Source: an uncultured Clostridium sp. (GTDB lineage: Bacteria > Bacillota > Clostridia > Clostridiales > Clostridiaceae). Taken from it: 31,357 nucleotides of DNA. Under the pieces are notes generated by a model. That model was not told where the DNA came from. It made no database searches and was given only the letters and a program-made list of their open reading frames with translations. A program made the translations under genes and the position numbers. Below are positions 23,194 through 31,346 of this stretch, one piece after another (position 1 is the stretch's first letter; every line of letters starts with the position of its first letter). The stretch lies in assembly GCA_934746785.1 (NCBI GenBank), contig CAKVFO010000017.1:1-31357 (forward strand). The letters are read 5' to 3'.

Positions 23194-24543
23194 TTACAAC
23201 ACCTTCATTAAAGCTTTAGCCTTATCGCAGGTCTCATACCATTCAGAAGTCTTGTCTGACTCCCATGTTATTCCTCCACCTACTCCAAAGTATGCTTTAT
23301 CCCCCTTTTTTACAATTGTTCTTATTACTATATTAAAGTCACAGTTTCCTCTTAAGTCAAAATAACCTATAGAGCCTGTGTATATATTTCTTTTTAAAGC
23401 TTCTATCTCTTCAATTACTTCCATAGCTCTTATCTTTGGTGCTCCTGTTATGGAACCACCTGGGAAACATGATTTCATACATTTAACTGAAGAAGAATTA
23501 CTTTTCAGCTGACCTTCTATAGTAGATACAAGATGGAATACTGTTGCATATTCTTCAATCTTAAACAACTCCGTCACATTAACTGTTCCTGGCATACATA
23601 CTTTGCTTAAATCATTTCTCTCCAAATCTACTATCATTAATAATTCAGATTTATCCTTTTCTGAGTTTTCAAGTTCTCTTCTGTTCTTTAAATCTTCCTC
23701 TTCATCCTTCCCCCTAGGTCTTGTACCTTTGATTGGTCTAGTTTCAACTTTTCCATCTACAACATTTAAGAACCTTTCAGGAGATGAACTTACTATTTTA
23801 AAATCCTTATAATTTAAAAAAGCAGAAAAAGGTGCTTCATTTATGCTTCTAAGTTTTTCATAAACATAAAATGCATCTTCATTATTATGACACCACATTC
23901 TTCTAGTTAAATTAGCTATATAAACATCTCCACTTTTTATATAACTTCTTACAGCCTCAACACCATTTTCAAATTCTTCTTTGTTGAAATTAGAGAAGAA
24001 CCTTGTATCTCTTTCTTTAAAAGCCACCTTATCATGAAACTTATAAGATTTCAGTCTTTCATTAACTTCCCCAATACTCTTATCTACATTTTCACTTAAA
24101 GCTGATATGTACATTTTATTTTCTCTTAAATCAAATATTATTATGTTTTCATACAATGCAAAAATACTATCATAAATTTCAAAATCCTCTTTAGCTGTAT
24201 CTGGCAGCCTTTCTAATGTTCTTCCTACATCATAAGAAAAATATCCTATAGCTCCTCCAACGAAAGGAATATCTGAGTCTATTTGAATCTTATATTTATT
24301 AATAAGTTCTTCAAGTTTATCAAAAGGATTTACATTCTCAATTTTTTTATCATTTATATAACAGCTAGTCCCTTTTGATTTAAACTTCCATATAGTATTT
24401 ATACCAATAAAAGAATAATTTGAATATATGCTATCTTTCTTTGAGCTATCTAAAAACACACTGCCTTCTTCATCTTTAAAAATTCTATATACATCTAGAG
24501 GATTGTAGTATTCTTCTAATTGAACAAATTTAAATTTTTTCAT
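23194..24543 (-). CDS. pabB: Aminodeoxychorismate synthase component I
   Basis: 449 residues. Chorismate-binding enzyme motifs SSPERFL, RPIKGTRPRG, DLERNDL, VSTIEGQL and PGGSITGAPKIRAMEVI. The PIKGT lysine is the mark of aminodeoxychorismate synthase rather than anthranilate synthase (PIAGT). It uses ammonia from PabA to aminate chorismate. The start ATG at 24543 is 7 nt after AGGAGG; a TTG two codons upstream overlaps less well. It overlaps the end of pabA by 14 nt. Confidence 0.95.
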   Translation of the reverse strand: MKKFKFVQLEEYYNPLDVYRIFKDEEGSVFLDSSKKDSIYSNYSFIGINTIWKFKSKGTSCYINDKKIENVNPFDKLEELINKYKIQIDSDIPFVGGAIGYFSYDVGRTLERLPDTAKEDFEIYDSIFALYENIIIFDLRENKMYISALSENVDKSIGEVNERLKSYKFHDKVAFKERDTRFFSNFNKEEFENGVEAVRSYIKSGDVYIANLTRRMWCHNNEDAFYVYEKLRSINEAPFSAFLNYKDFKIVSSSPERFLNVVDGKVETRPIKGTRPRGKDEEEDLKNRRELENSEKDKSELLMIVDLERNDLSKVCMPGTVNVTELFKIEEYATVFHLVSTIEGQLKSNSSSVKCMKSCFPGGSITGAPKIRAMEVIEEIEALKRNIYTGSIGYFDLRGNCDFNIVIRTIVKKGDKAYFGVGGGITWESDKTSEWYETCDKAKALMKVL

Positions 24544-25120
24544 GTTCAAACCTCCTGCACTCTTTTATAAAATTCTTTAAAAGCTCATGACCTTGTTCTG
24601 TTAAATGTGCTTCTGGATGAAATTGCACTCCATATATAGGATATTTTTTATGCTGAATCCCCATAATACACCCATCTTCTGATTCAGCTGTAACTATAAG
24701 TTCATTAGGTATACTTTCCTTTGATATAATAAGAGAATGATATCTTGTGACTTTTAAAGGATTATTTAAATTTTTAAACACACCTTCATTATTATGTCTT
24801 ACAAGACTCATTTTGCCATGAACAGGTTCTTTGCCTCTAATAATCTCTCCTCCAAAGGCATACCCAATGCATTGATGACCAAGACATATACCTAAAATAG
24901 GAATTTTCCCTTTAAATCTTTCTATAATCTCTAAAGACATTCCTGCTTCCTTAGGATTTTTAGGACCTGGAGATATAACTATCCCTGAATATTTCTTTTC
25001 AGTTATATCTTCTAGTAGAATTTTATCATTTCTAACAACCTTAATATCTTCTTCTAATTCATTAAAATATCTTACTAAGTTATACACAAAAGAGTCATAA
25101 TTATCTATCATTAATAACAA
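24530..25120 (-). CDS. pabA: Aminodeoxychorismate synthase glutamine amidotransferase subunit
   Basis: 196 residues, class I glutamine amidotransferase: IDNYDSFVYNLVRYF, oxyanion ISPGP, nucleophile Cys in GICLGHQ, and catalytic His-Glu in VQFHPEAHLT. It supplies ammonia to PabB. The start is TTG at 25120 (10 nt after GGAGG), giving the usual three-residue lead before MIDNYDSF; an in-frame ATG three codons later is possible. No trp genes are nearby, so it is assigned to the p-aminobenzoate branch. First gene of the pab operon. Confidence 0.95.
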   Translation of the reverse strand: MLLMIDNYDSFVYNLVRYFNELEEDIKVVRNDKILLEDITEKKYSGIVISPGPKNPKEAGMSLEIIERFKGKIPILGICLGHQCIGYAFGGEIIRGKEPVHGKMSLVRHNNEGVFKNLNNPLKVTRYHSLIISKESIPNELIVTAESEDGCIMGIQHKKYPIYGVQFHPEAHLTEQGHELLKNFIKECRRFEHEKI

Positions 25121-25163
25121 TATACAAAAACCTCCATATCTTTTTATGTATGCAATTAGTCTG

Positions 25164-25193
25164 ATTATATATCATAAAGGTTGTAGACTTCAA
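25164..25193 (-). promoter_or_regulatory. Promoter of pabA operon
   Basis: -35 TTGAAG (25193-25188), 18-nt spacer, perfect -10 TATAAT (25169-25164) on the minus strand. The start is predicted near 25157, about 37 nt before the TTG start codon. The structured repeat (25219-25324) lies immediately upstream. Confidence 0.7.
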
Positions 25194-25218
25194 TAAACTA
25201 TAGTAAAATACTTATAAA

Positions 25219-25324
25219 AAAGCAGCTTGCGCCACGCTTTTGAGCGCAGCAAACACTTTGTTAAAGCCTGTGAAAAGGTTCTAAAAGCAATATTGAAGAA
25301 TAGAAGTAATATTTTTATATTCTC
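25219..25324 (+). repeat. Structured intergenic repeat, copy A
   Basis: About 105 bp shared in the same orientation with 31243-31346. Identical blocks are CGCCACGCTTTT (25230-25241), AAAAGGTTCTAAAAGCAA (25273-25290) and ATAGAAGTAATATTTTTAT (25300-25318), at nearly equal spacing. The left half folds into a long hairpin whose arms differ in sequence from copy B but still pair. It sits between divergent pabA and the PHP gene. Confidence 0.85.
25293..25321 (+). promoter_or_regulatory. Promoter-like hexamers inside repeat A, reading toward the PHP gene
   Basis: -35 TTGAAG (25293-25298), 17-nt spacer, -10 TATATT (25316-25321), about 55-60 nt before the PHP start. Copy B has TTGGAG-17-TATGCT at the equivalent place, a weaker match. 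Confidence 0.45.
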
Positions 25325-25381
25325 CTATTCGTTAAAAATAGGTTCTATTCACAATTTATCTTTAGGAAGGAGAAGATTTTA

Positions 25382-26224
25382 TTGATTAAAGTAGATTTCC
25401 ATGTACACACTACTTCATCAGATGGAATTATGACACCTATTGAAGTAGTTAAAAGAGCTGAAAAAAATGGAGTAAAATTATTAGCTATAACTGATCATGA
25501 TACTGTATCAGGTATAAATGAAGCACTAATTCAAGCTAAAAAATCAAATTTAAGATTACTCCCTGGAATTGAACTTTCAACTACTCACAATGGAGAAAGC
25601 ATACATGTTTTAGGATTTTTCAAAGATGACAACTATAAAAATCCTGAACTTCATAAAATTCTGTATGCATTAAAGAACAAAAGAAAAATTAGGGCCGAAA
25701 AAATAGTTGAAAACTTAAAAAATATTTTTAACATTGAAATTTGTATTGATAATGTACTCAAAAGAGGTAAAGATGTGGTTGCTAGACCTCATATTGCTCA
25801 GGAAATAATAAGTGCTGGTTATCCATATGACATGGAATATATCTTCAATAACTTCATTGGAAAGGGATGTCCCGCATACGTAGAAACTACAAAAATGAGC
25901 ACTGAAGAAGGTGTAAATCTTCTACATAAATTTAATGCATTAGCTTTCTTAGCTCATCCAATTTTAATTAAAGACTCACCTCTATCTGATTTTCTAAATA
26001 TTAATTTGGATGGAATCGAAGCTATATACTACCAGAATAAACCTGAAGATGAAAAGAATCTTATACGATTAGCTGAAGAAAATAATTTATTAATAAGCGC
26101 AGGATCTGATTGTCATGGAAATTTAAAAGATGATATTCGACATGGCGATATAGGATGTATGACTATTTCAAAAGAATACATTAATAATTTTTTATCTGTT
26201 TATAATGGTGATTGTCATTTATAA
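25382..26224 (+). CDS. PHP-domain phosphoesterase (TrpH/YciV-like)
   Basis: 280 residues. Metal ligands of the PHP fold are present in order: DFHVHTTSSDG (His7, His9), ITDHDTVSG, PGIELSTTHNG, ARPHIAQ, FLAHPIL and GSDCHG. Length and motifs match the TrpH/YciV group; the E. coli member is a nucleotide phosphatase/5'-3' exoribonuclease on short RNAs. Start TTG at 25382, with AGGAAGGAGA 8 nt upstream. Monocistronic, ending at the hairpin 26224-26269. Confidence 0.9.
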   Translation: MIKVDFHVHTTSSDGIMTPIEVVKRAEKNGVKLLAITDHDTVSGINEALIQAKKSNLRLLPGIELSTTHNGESIHVLGFFKDDNYKNPELHKILYALKNKRKIRAEKIVENLKNIFNIEICIDNVLKRGKDVVARPHIAQEIISAGYPYDMEYIFNNFIGKGCPAYVETTKMSTEEGVNLLHKFNALAFLAHPILIKDSPLSDFLNINLDGIEAIYYQNKPEDEKNLIRLAEENNLLISAGSDCHGNLKDDIRHGDIGCMTISKEYINNFLSVYNGDCHL

Positions 26225-26269
26225 AAAATAGAAGTCATAATTAATAATATAATTATGACTTCTATTTTT
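26224..26269. terminator. Bidirectional terminator (PHP gene / small minus-strand gene)
   Basis: A 20-bp perfect stem, 26224-26243 with 26250-26269 (core ATAGAAGTCATAATTA), loop 6 nt, flanked by A and T runs. It contains the stop codon of the minus-strand gene (26262-26264) and starts right at the PHP stop. Confidence 0.88.
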
Positions 26270-26588
26270 CTTTTTCTTCTATCTTACCTTTTTGAATTGA
26301 GAATAAAGGTGGAGTATATTCTAAAATCTTCTTTTCACCTGGCTCAAGATTAATCTTTATAGCAGCTTCCCCAAACTTTAATGATAAGAAATTATTGTAA
26401 ATTTGTATCACATGTACCCCAGGTTCTACCTCATACTTAGTCAATCTTTTACTCTTGCATTTTATATGCATAGTCTTTTTTTTATCTAATACAACAACTA
26501 CTTTCTTAACAAATAAAAAACAAGTTTTCTTCCTTTTAAAATCAAAATATATATATGAGTTACTAACTTTATTATCTCTTACTAGCAT
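26262..26588 (-). CDS. Small basic protein of unknown function
   Basis: 108 residues, Lys-rich, no signal peptide or membrane helix. The second half (KYEVEPGVHVIQIYNNFLSLKF, then INLEPGEKKILEYTPP) has the paired EPG turns and beta-strand spacing of PEGA/DUF2846-like beta-sandwich modules, so a small beta fold is likely. The start ATG lies after GGGGGTG with 4-nt spacing, a good site. The stop lies inside the convergent terminator. I do not recognise a function. Confidence 0.6.
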   Translation of the reverse strand: MLVRDNKVSNSYIYFDFKRKKTCFLFVKKVVVVLDKKKTMHIKCKSKRLTKYEVEPGVHVIQIYNNFLSLKFGEAAIKINLEPGEKKILEYTPPLFSIQKGKIEEKEK

Positions 26589-26786
26589 TTTTCACCCCCA
26601 TTAACCACTTTATACTATTTTCCTCATATTGTAAATATTATATGTGAATATTTTATTTTACCGTTTTATTAATTCAGTTAACATTTTATCAAATTATAAG
26701 ATAATTATATCTTAATTTTTATATTTTTATCATTTTATTGTTAATGTTTTTATATTTTTATTATAGATTTTTAATTCTTCCTCTTG

Positions 26787-26792
26787 TATAAT
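26787..26792 (+). promoter_or_regulatory. -10 element candidate for the DUF969 operon
   Basis: Perfect TATAAT at 26787-26792, 40 nt before the DUF969 start; the hexamer 17 nt upstream is a poor -35. The rest of the 26589-26831 gap is very AT-rich and I see nothing else in it. Confidence 0.4.
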
Positions 26793-26831
26793 ATTTATTA
26801 ACGTTATATTTTGTCGAAAGGAAGATTTGTT

Positions 26832-27500
26832 ATGGCATTAATTGGAATATTAATAATAATCATTGGATTTGTTTTAAAACTAGATACTATTGCTGTAGTT
26901 GTTGGAGCTGGCGTAGTAACTGGTCTTGTATCTGGAATGAGCATTTCAGAAATTTTATCAACGTTAGGAGATGCCTTTGTTGCCAACAGAACTACATGTT
27001 TATTCATGCTTACTATACCTGTAATTGGTTTATGTGAAAGATATGGTTTAAAAGCTAAGGCTATTGATCTTATTAAAAAAGCTAACGGTTTGTCAACAGG
27101 TTCTTTATTAAGTGGATATACTTTTTTAAGAGAAGCTACTATTGCTTTAGGTGTTACTCTTGGAGGACATCCTCAGTTTGTTAGACCTTTAATAGAGCCA
27201 ATGGCTGAAGGTGCTGCTGTTGTTAAGTATGGAGAGCTAGAAGAAAAAGATTTAGATAAAATTAAGGCACACTCTGCTGCTGCTGATAATATCGGTAACT
27301 TCTTTGGTCAAAACTTATTTATGGCAAATCCTGGTGTTCTTTTAATTGTTAGTACACTTGCTACTGCAGGAATTGAAGCTGATCCTCTTGCAATTGCTAA
27401 AGCATCTATACCAATTGCAATCTTTTCACTTTTATTAGCTGTTGGAAACAATTACATGTTGGATAAACGTTTAAAAGATACGTACAACTTAAAGAAATAA
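26832..27500 (+). CDS. DUF969 membrane protein (transporter component)
   Basis: 222 residues, about five or six hydrophobic segments (MALIGILIIIIGFVL; VVVGAGVVTGLV; CLFMLTIPVIGLC; GVLLIVSTLATAGI; IPIAIFSLLLAVGN). The conserved loop AAADNIGNFFGQNLFMANPGVLL identifies DUF969. It is always found next to DUF979 and often with pcp; the two are thought to form one permease. The start ATG at 26832 is 8 nt after AAAGGA; the TTG at 26811 covers that site. It is the first gene of the plus-strand pcp operon. Confidence 0.88.
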   Translation: MALIGILIIIIGFVLKLDTIAVVVGAGVVTGLVSGMSISEILSTLGDAFVANRTTCLFMLTIPVIGLCERYGLKAKAIDLIKKANGLSTGSLLSGYTFLREATIALGVTLGGHPQFVRPLIEPMAEGAAVVKYGELEEKDLDKIKAHSAAADNIGNFFGQNLFMANPGVLLIVSTLATAGIEADPLAIAKASIPIAIFSLLLAVGNNYMLDKRLKDTYNLKK

Positions 27501-27541
27501 TATTTATCTATTTAATTATTAATTAACGGAGGACAAGTTTT

Positions 27542-28471
27542 ATGGATATAAAACAATTATCAGCTACTTTGCTTGAAGTCTTTTATGTAATGATAGGACT
27601 TTTTATGGCTTCAACTATGGTATTTACTTTAAAAGATAAAAATCACAAAACAAAATATGGTACAGCCCTTTTCTGGGGTATAGTTGCTGTAATATTTATG
27701 TTTGGTAAAATGATACCTGCAACAGTAACTGGAGCACTTATTATAGTTATTGCCTTATTATCAGCATTTAAGCAAATAAATATTGGTACTTTAAAGCAAT
27801 TAGATGACACTTTCACTAAAATGAAAGCAGAATCATTAGGATTAAAAATATTTATTCCTTCATTAGCTATAGCTATTGTTGCTATGCTTATTTCATCATT
27901 TACTTCAATTCCAGGAACAGTTGCTATAGGTATAGCTTCTTTTGCAGCTTTAATTCTTACTTTTGTAATTACTAGAGCTACACCTGTTGAATTTATTGAA
28001 GATAGTAATAGAATGTTCCAATCAGTTGGTGTATTCTCAATTTTACCGCAGCTTTTATCAGCACTTGGTGCATTATTTACAGCTGCTGGTGTTGGAGATA
28101 TTATATCTAACCTTATTTCAGATGTTATCCCTGAAGGAAAACCACTTGCTGGTGTTATTGCATATTGCGTAGGTATGGCATTATTTACAGCTATTATGGG
28201 TAATGGTTTTGCTGCTTTCTCAGTAATTACTGTTGGTATCGGTGTACCATTTGTATTTGCACAAGGCGGTGATCCAGTAATCTGTTCTGCTTTAGCATTA
28301 ACTGCTGGATTCTGTGGAACACTATTAACACCAATGGCTGCTAACTTTAATATGTTACCTGCTGCCTTACTTGAAACAAAGGATAAAAATGCAGTAATAA
28401 AAGTTCAAGCACCATTTGCTTTAATATTATTGGTTATACATATTGTTTTAATGTATACTTTAGGGTTTTAA
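27542..28471 (+). CDS. DUF979 membrane protein (transporter component)
   Basis: 309 residues with about nine hydrophobic segments. The ends of the conserved core, GNGFAAFSVITVGIGVPFVFAQGGDP and CGTLLTPMAANFNMLPAALLE, are DUF979 landmarks. GGAGG lies 8 nt before the ATG. Partner of DUF969. The substrate is not proven; adjacency to pyroglutamyl peptidase and a GGCT-like gene points to 5-oxoproline or pyroglutamyl peptides. Confidence 0.9.
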   Translation: MDIKQLSATLLEVFYVMIGLFMASTMVFTLKDKNHKTKYGTALFWGIVAVIFMFGKMIPATVTGALIIVIALLSAFKQINIGTLKQLDDTFTKMKAESLGLKIFIPSLAIAIVAMLISSFTSIPGTVAIGIASFAALILTFVITRATPVEFIEDSNRMFQSVGVFSILPQLLSALGALFTAAGVGDIISNLISDVIPEGKPLAGVIAYCVGMALFTAIMGNGFAAFSVITVGIGVPFVFAQGGDPVICSALALTAGFCGTLLTPMAANFNMLPAALLETKDKNAVIKVQAPFALILLVIHIVLMYTLGF

Positions 28472-28509
28472 TTAACCCTAATTATTTTATATAAAGAGGA
28501 GTGACTCAA

Positions 28510-29151
28510 ATGAAAGTCTTAATAACAGGATTTGATCCATTTGGAGGAGAAAATATAAATCCAGCTTTAGAAGCTGTAAAACAATTACCTGATACAATTG
28601 AAGGTGCAGAAGTTATCAAACTTGAAATACCTACAGTTTTCAGAAAATCCCTTGAAAAAATAGAAGAAAATATAATTAAACATAATCCTGATGTTGTAAT
28701 CTCTATAGGACAGGCTGGTGGAAGAGTTGGAATTACTCCTGAAAGAGTTTCTGTCAATATAGATGATGCGAGAATTCCAGATAATGAAGGTAACCAGCCT
28801 ATAGATGCACCTATATTTGAAGATGGTGATAATGCATATTTTTCAACTCTTCCAATAAAGGCTATGGTTAAAGAAATGAATGATAATGGAATTCCTGGTT
28901 CAGTTTCTAATACAGCAGGAACTTTTGTATGTAACCATGTAATGTATGGAGTTTTATATATGGCAGTTAAAAAGTATCCTAATATAAAATCTGGTTTTAT
29001 ACACGTTCCATATATACCATCACAAGCTGCTGCTAAAGTAAACCAACCATCTATGTCTATTAATGATATAATTAAAGGTTTATCTCTATGTATTAAAGCT
29101 ATAGTAAACAATGATTCAGATATAAAGACTGTTGGAGGTGAAATTTGTTAG
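28510..29151 (+). CDS. pcp: Pyroglutamyl-peptidase I
   Basis: 213 residues, full length. Catalytic triad Glu79 (GITPERVSVN), Cys141 (GTFVCNHVMYG) and His165 (FIHVPYIP), N-terminal TGFDPFGGENINP. Cytoplasmic cysteine peptidase (C15) that removes N-terminal pyroglutamate. The ATG at 28510 has GAGGAG 8 nt upstream; a GTG at 28501 lies on that site. It follows DUF979 by 38 nt in one operon. Confidence 0.97.
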   Translation: MKVLITGFDPFGGENINPALEAVKQLPDTIEGAEVIKLEIPTVFRKSLEKIEENIIKHNPDVVISIGQAGGRVGITPERVSVNIDDARIPDNEGNQPIDAPIFEDGDNAYFSTLPIKAMVKEMNDNGIPGSVSNTAGTFVCNHVMYGVLYMAVKKYPNIKSGFIHVPYIPSQAAAKVNQPSMSINDIIKGLSLCIKAIVNNDSDIKTVGGEIC

Positions 29152-29152
29152 T

Positions 29153-29578
29153 ATGAAAAATTATAATTTATTCGTTTATGGTTCATTAAGAGAAGGTTTT
29201 TATAATTATGAAAAATATTTAAAAGGGAAAGTTTTAAAAAACACACCTGCTGTTTTACATAATATGGAGCTTTATCATATGCCATACAAAGGCTATCCTG
29301 CAATCCTAGAAGGTAGAGGAGAAGTTTATGGTGAAATAGTTGAAGTATCTGATTATGACGCTACAGTAAAGGCTATTGATGATATGGAAAACTTCATAAG
29401 CGAAAATAATCCAGCTAACGAATATCATAAAAAGCTTTTAGAAGTAGAACACTTAGAAAATGGTAAGAAAGAAATGTGTTATGTTTATTTCTACAACAAA
29501 GATATTGATAAAGTATTCAATGAAGAAGCTATACATATTCCAGAAGGCAGCTGGAAAAATTATATGACTAACAAATAA
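29153..29578 (+). CDS. Gamma-glutamylcyclotransferase-like (AIG2/GGCT family) protein
   Basis: 141 residues. VYGSLREG is the glycine-rich substrate loop and IDDMENF places the family's acidic catalytic residue. GEVYGEIVEV and KEMCYVYFYN complete the AIG2/GGCT barrel. Family members release 5-oxoproline from gamma-glutamyl compounds. The start ATG at 29153 is 1 nt after the pcp stop, with GGAGGTGA (in pcp) 11 nt upstream; the GTG frame at 29132 would overlap pcp. Coupling with pcp suggests a common 5-oxoproline theme. Confidence 0.82.
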   Translation: MKNYNLFVYGSLREGFYNYEKYLKGKVLKNTPAVLHNMELYHMPYKGYPAILEGRGEVYGEIVEVSDYDATVKAIDDMENFISENNPANEYHKKLLEVEHLENGKKEMCYVYFYNKDIDKVFNEEAIHIPEGSWKNYMTNK

Positions 29579-29582
29579 AAAA

Positions 29583-29671
29583 GGGCAGTATCAAAAGAGA
29601 TACTTTACCCAAAGGATATTCTTATATCCAAAAGATGTTTAGGGTAATTGCTTTTGATACTGCCCATTTTT
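29583..29671. terminator. Large nested bidirectional terminator
   Basis: Three nested stems: GGGCAGTATCAAAAG (29583-29597) with its complement at 29651-29665 (15 bp); TTACCC (29605-29610) with GGGTAA (29642-29647); GGATAT (29614-29619) with ATATCC (29624-29629). Outside are T6 on the plus strand and a T6 run on the minus strand. It lies between convergent GGCT-like and lipase genes. AGTATC (29588-29593) can instead pair with the nearby GATACT (29599-29604). Confidence 0.85.
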
Positions 29672-29699
29672 TATTAATCTAATAATCTAACTGTGTAAT

Positions 29700-31097
29700 C
29701 TATAATCCTCTTACCATCTTAACCCATGTTCTATATTCATCTCTTAAATATTTTTGATTCCATGGCTGATTTATAAAGATGATTTCTAAATGATCCACAT
29801 TTTCTATATTTCCAAGATAGTTCCATACACCTTTTTGAGCAGTTCCATTAAAATTTACTATTTTATCAGTAGATCCTGAATGAGGTCCAATTCCTGATAT
29901 CTTATTAACAAGGCCATCATTTTCAAACCAGCTGCTATCTACAGTAATTTTACCTGGTCCACTTTGAGTATAACGTCCCATAACTATTGCGCTGTACATT
30001 AATCCTGGATTCATATTTATATTAGGTAAATGACGTTTAGATAATAAGCTCTTATGAGTATCTGTACATGATATTGAGAAATAATAGATGTCACTTTGAG
30101 CTTTTGCAAAACTATTTAACTCTGCTGCTCCTTCCAGTGATAAATCCCATAAACTTAAATCTTTATTACCTTTGTCCCATATTCTACTTTGGAATACTCT
30201 ATTGATATAACTTTCATCAGATTCTCCTGGTTGTTTCTTTAATCCCCATTGCTCTAATCTAAAATCATAAGAAATATTTTTTTCATCTAATCCACCTTGT
30301 ACAGCAGCTAATGCTGCAATAAATCTATGGAAAAATGGTTCTATATCATATTGAACTTCATCAAAAGTACTTCCATCATGAGGTGTTGTAATAGTTGTTA
30401 TACTTTCTATCCAGTGCTTGCCACCCGTAAATAATGGACTTGTTTCAGCCCCTGTTTTAGCTTTTTCTTCTAAACTTCCATTTTCTAAAAGCTGAGCTAA
30501 AACTCTGCTTGTTTCTCCACCCATGCTATGACCCATTAAATGAATCTTTTTAATATTTCCATCTTTATCAACTTGTCCAATATTTTTTATTGCTCCTGGA
30601 TAAGTTTTGCCATAACGGCTATGACCATATTTTTCTGCATGAGCTTGTCCATAATCTACAGTTCCTCCAACTAAATATGCATATAATTCACATGCTCTAT
30701 CCCAGTTACTTGATACTGCTCCTACTGTTGGAGTATACACTTCAAATCCTTCCGAATTTAACATATCCCTTATACTAAAATTCCATCCCCAATAGTTTTT
30801 ATCTAATACTTCTGTATTTCCCCATCCAAGTAATCCATGCACAAGTACTACTGGATAATTATTTCCTGATTTCTTGTAACTGTCTACAGCTTTTTTTACA
30901 TCTTTTTCTTCCTGAATTCCTTTTACTTCCTCCTTAGATGGACCTCCATTAATCTTGCTGTCTAATCTTTGTTCTGCCTTAGATAAAGAATCTTCCTCTA
31001 CTCCTGACACTTCTGTTGCTGATACACTTATTGGCAGAATAAACATAAATATAACTAGAAATGCTGCAATAACTTTTTCCTTAAAAATATTTTTCAT
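29700..31097 (-). CDS. Secreted triacylglycerol lipase (family I.5-like)
   Basis: 465 residues. Signal peptide: MKNIFKEK, hydrophobic core, likely cleavage after VSA (residue 27). An acidic propeptide-like stretch (30-75) follows. Lipase core: YPVVLVHGLLGWG (oxyanion region), nucleophile Ser191 in GHSMGG, Asp in ENDGLVN and His in NVDHLEI near the C-terminus. The RYGKTYPG segment and the many acidic/His residues resemble staphylococcal/Geobacillus lipases with zinc and calcium sites. It hydrolyses acylglycerols outside the cell. SD AGGGGG; promoter at 31130-31159. Ends at the nested terminator. Confidence 0.93.
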   Translation of the reverse strand: MKNIFKEKVIAAFLVIFMFILPISVSATEVSGVEEDSLSKAEQRLDSKINGGPSKEEVKGIQEEKDVKKAVDSYKKSGNNYPVVLVHGLLGWGNTEVLDKNYWGWNFSIRDMLNSEGFEVYTPTVGAVSSNWDRACELYAYLVGGTVDYGQAHAEKYGHSRYGKTYPGAIKNIGQVDKDGNIKKIHLMGHSMGGETSRVLAQLLENGSLEEKAKTGAETSPLFTGGKHWIESITTITTPHDGSTFDEVQYDIEPFFHRFIAALAAVQGGLDEKNISYDFRLEQWGLKKQPGESDESYINRVFQSRIWDKGNKDLSLWDLSLEGAAELNSFAKAQSDIYYFSISCTDTHKSLLSKRHLPNINMNPGLMYSAIVMGRYTQSGPGKITVDSSWFENDGLVNKISGIGPHSGSTDKIVNFNGTAQKGVWNYLGNIENVDHLEIIFINQPWNQKYLRDEYRTWVKMVRGL

Positions 31098-31129
31098 AGT
31101 CTTATCCCCCTTTACATTACATATATGTT

Positions 31130-31159
31130 ATTATATACCATTATAGGTATATTTCACAA
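31130..31159 (-). promoter_or_regulatory. Lipase promoter
   Basis: -35 TTGTGA (31159-31154), 18-nt spacer, perfect -10 TATAAT (31135-31130) on the minus strand, about 33 nt before the lipase start codon. Confidence 0.65.
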
Positions 31160-31163
31160 CAAT

Positions 31164-31180
31164 AATGACATTTAGTCATT
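31164..31180. promoter_or_regulatory. 17-bp palindrome upstream of the lipase -35 (operator candidate)
   Basis: AATGAC (31164-31169) and GTCATT (31175-31180) around ATTTA, immediately upstream of the -35 box, a typical activator position. No known regulator motif recognised. Confidence 0.45.
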
Positions 31181-31242
31181 TCTCTTCATCTGTATATTTA
31201 ATAAAATGTATTGATTAATAAATTTTAAATTTCTGATACGGA

Positions 31243-31346
31243 ACAAAGTGGCTGACGCCACGCTTTTCAGCGCAGGAAGCCACTTTGTAAGCCATGCAAA
31301 AGGTTCTAAAAGCAAAATTGGAGGATAGAAGTAATATTTTTATGCT
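31243..31346 (+). repeat. Structured intergenic repeat, copy B
   Basis: Second copy of the element at 25219-25324, same orientation. Shared blocks: CGCCACGCTTTT (31256-31267), AAAAGGTTCTAAAAGCAA (31298-31315), ATAGAAGTAATATTTTTAT (31325-31343). The outer arms AAAGTGGCT/AGCCACTTT (31246-31254 and about 31278-31286) pair perfectly. Read on the minus strand the apex is CGCT-GAAA-AGCG, a GNRA-type loop. It lies upstream of the lipase promoter. Confidence 0.85.

Noticed and set aside
28506..29111. 201-codon minus-strand frame opposite pcp
   Set aside because: Antisense shadow of a certain pcp gene; no ribosome site and no family features.
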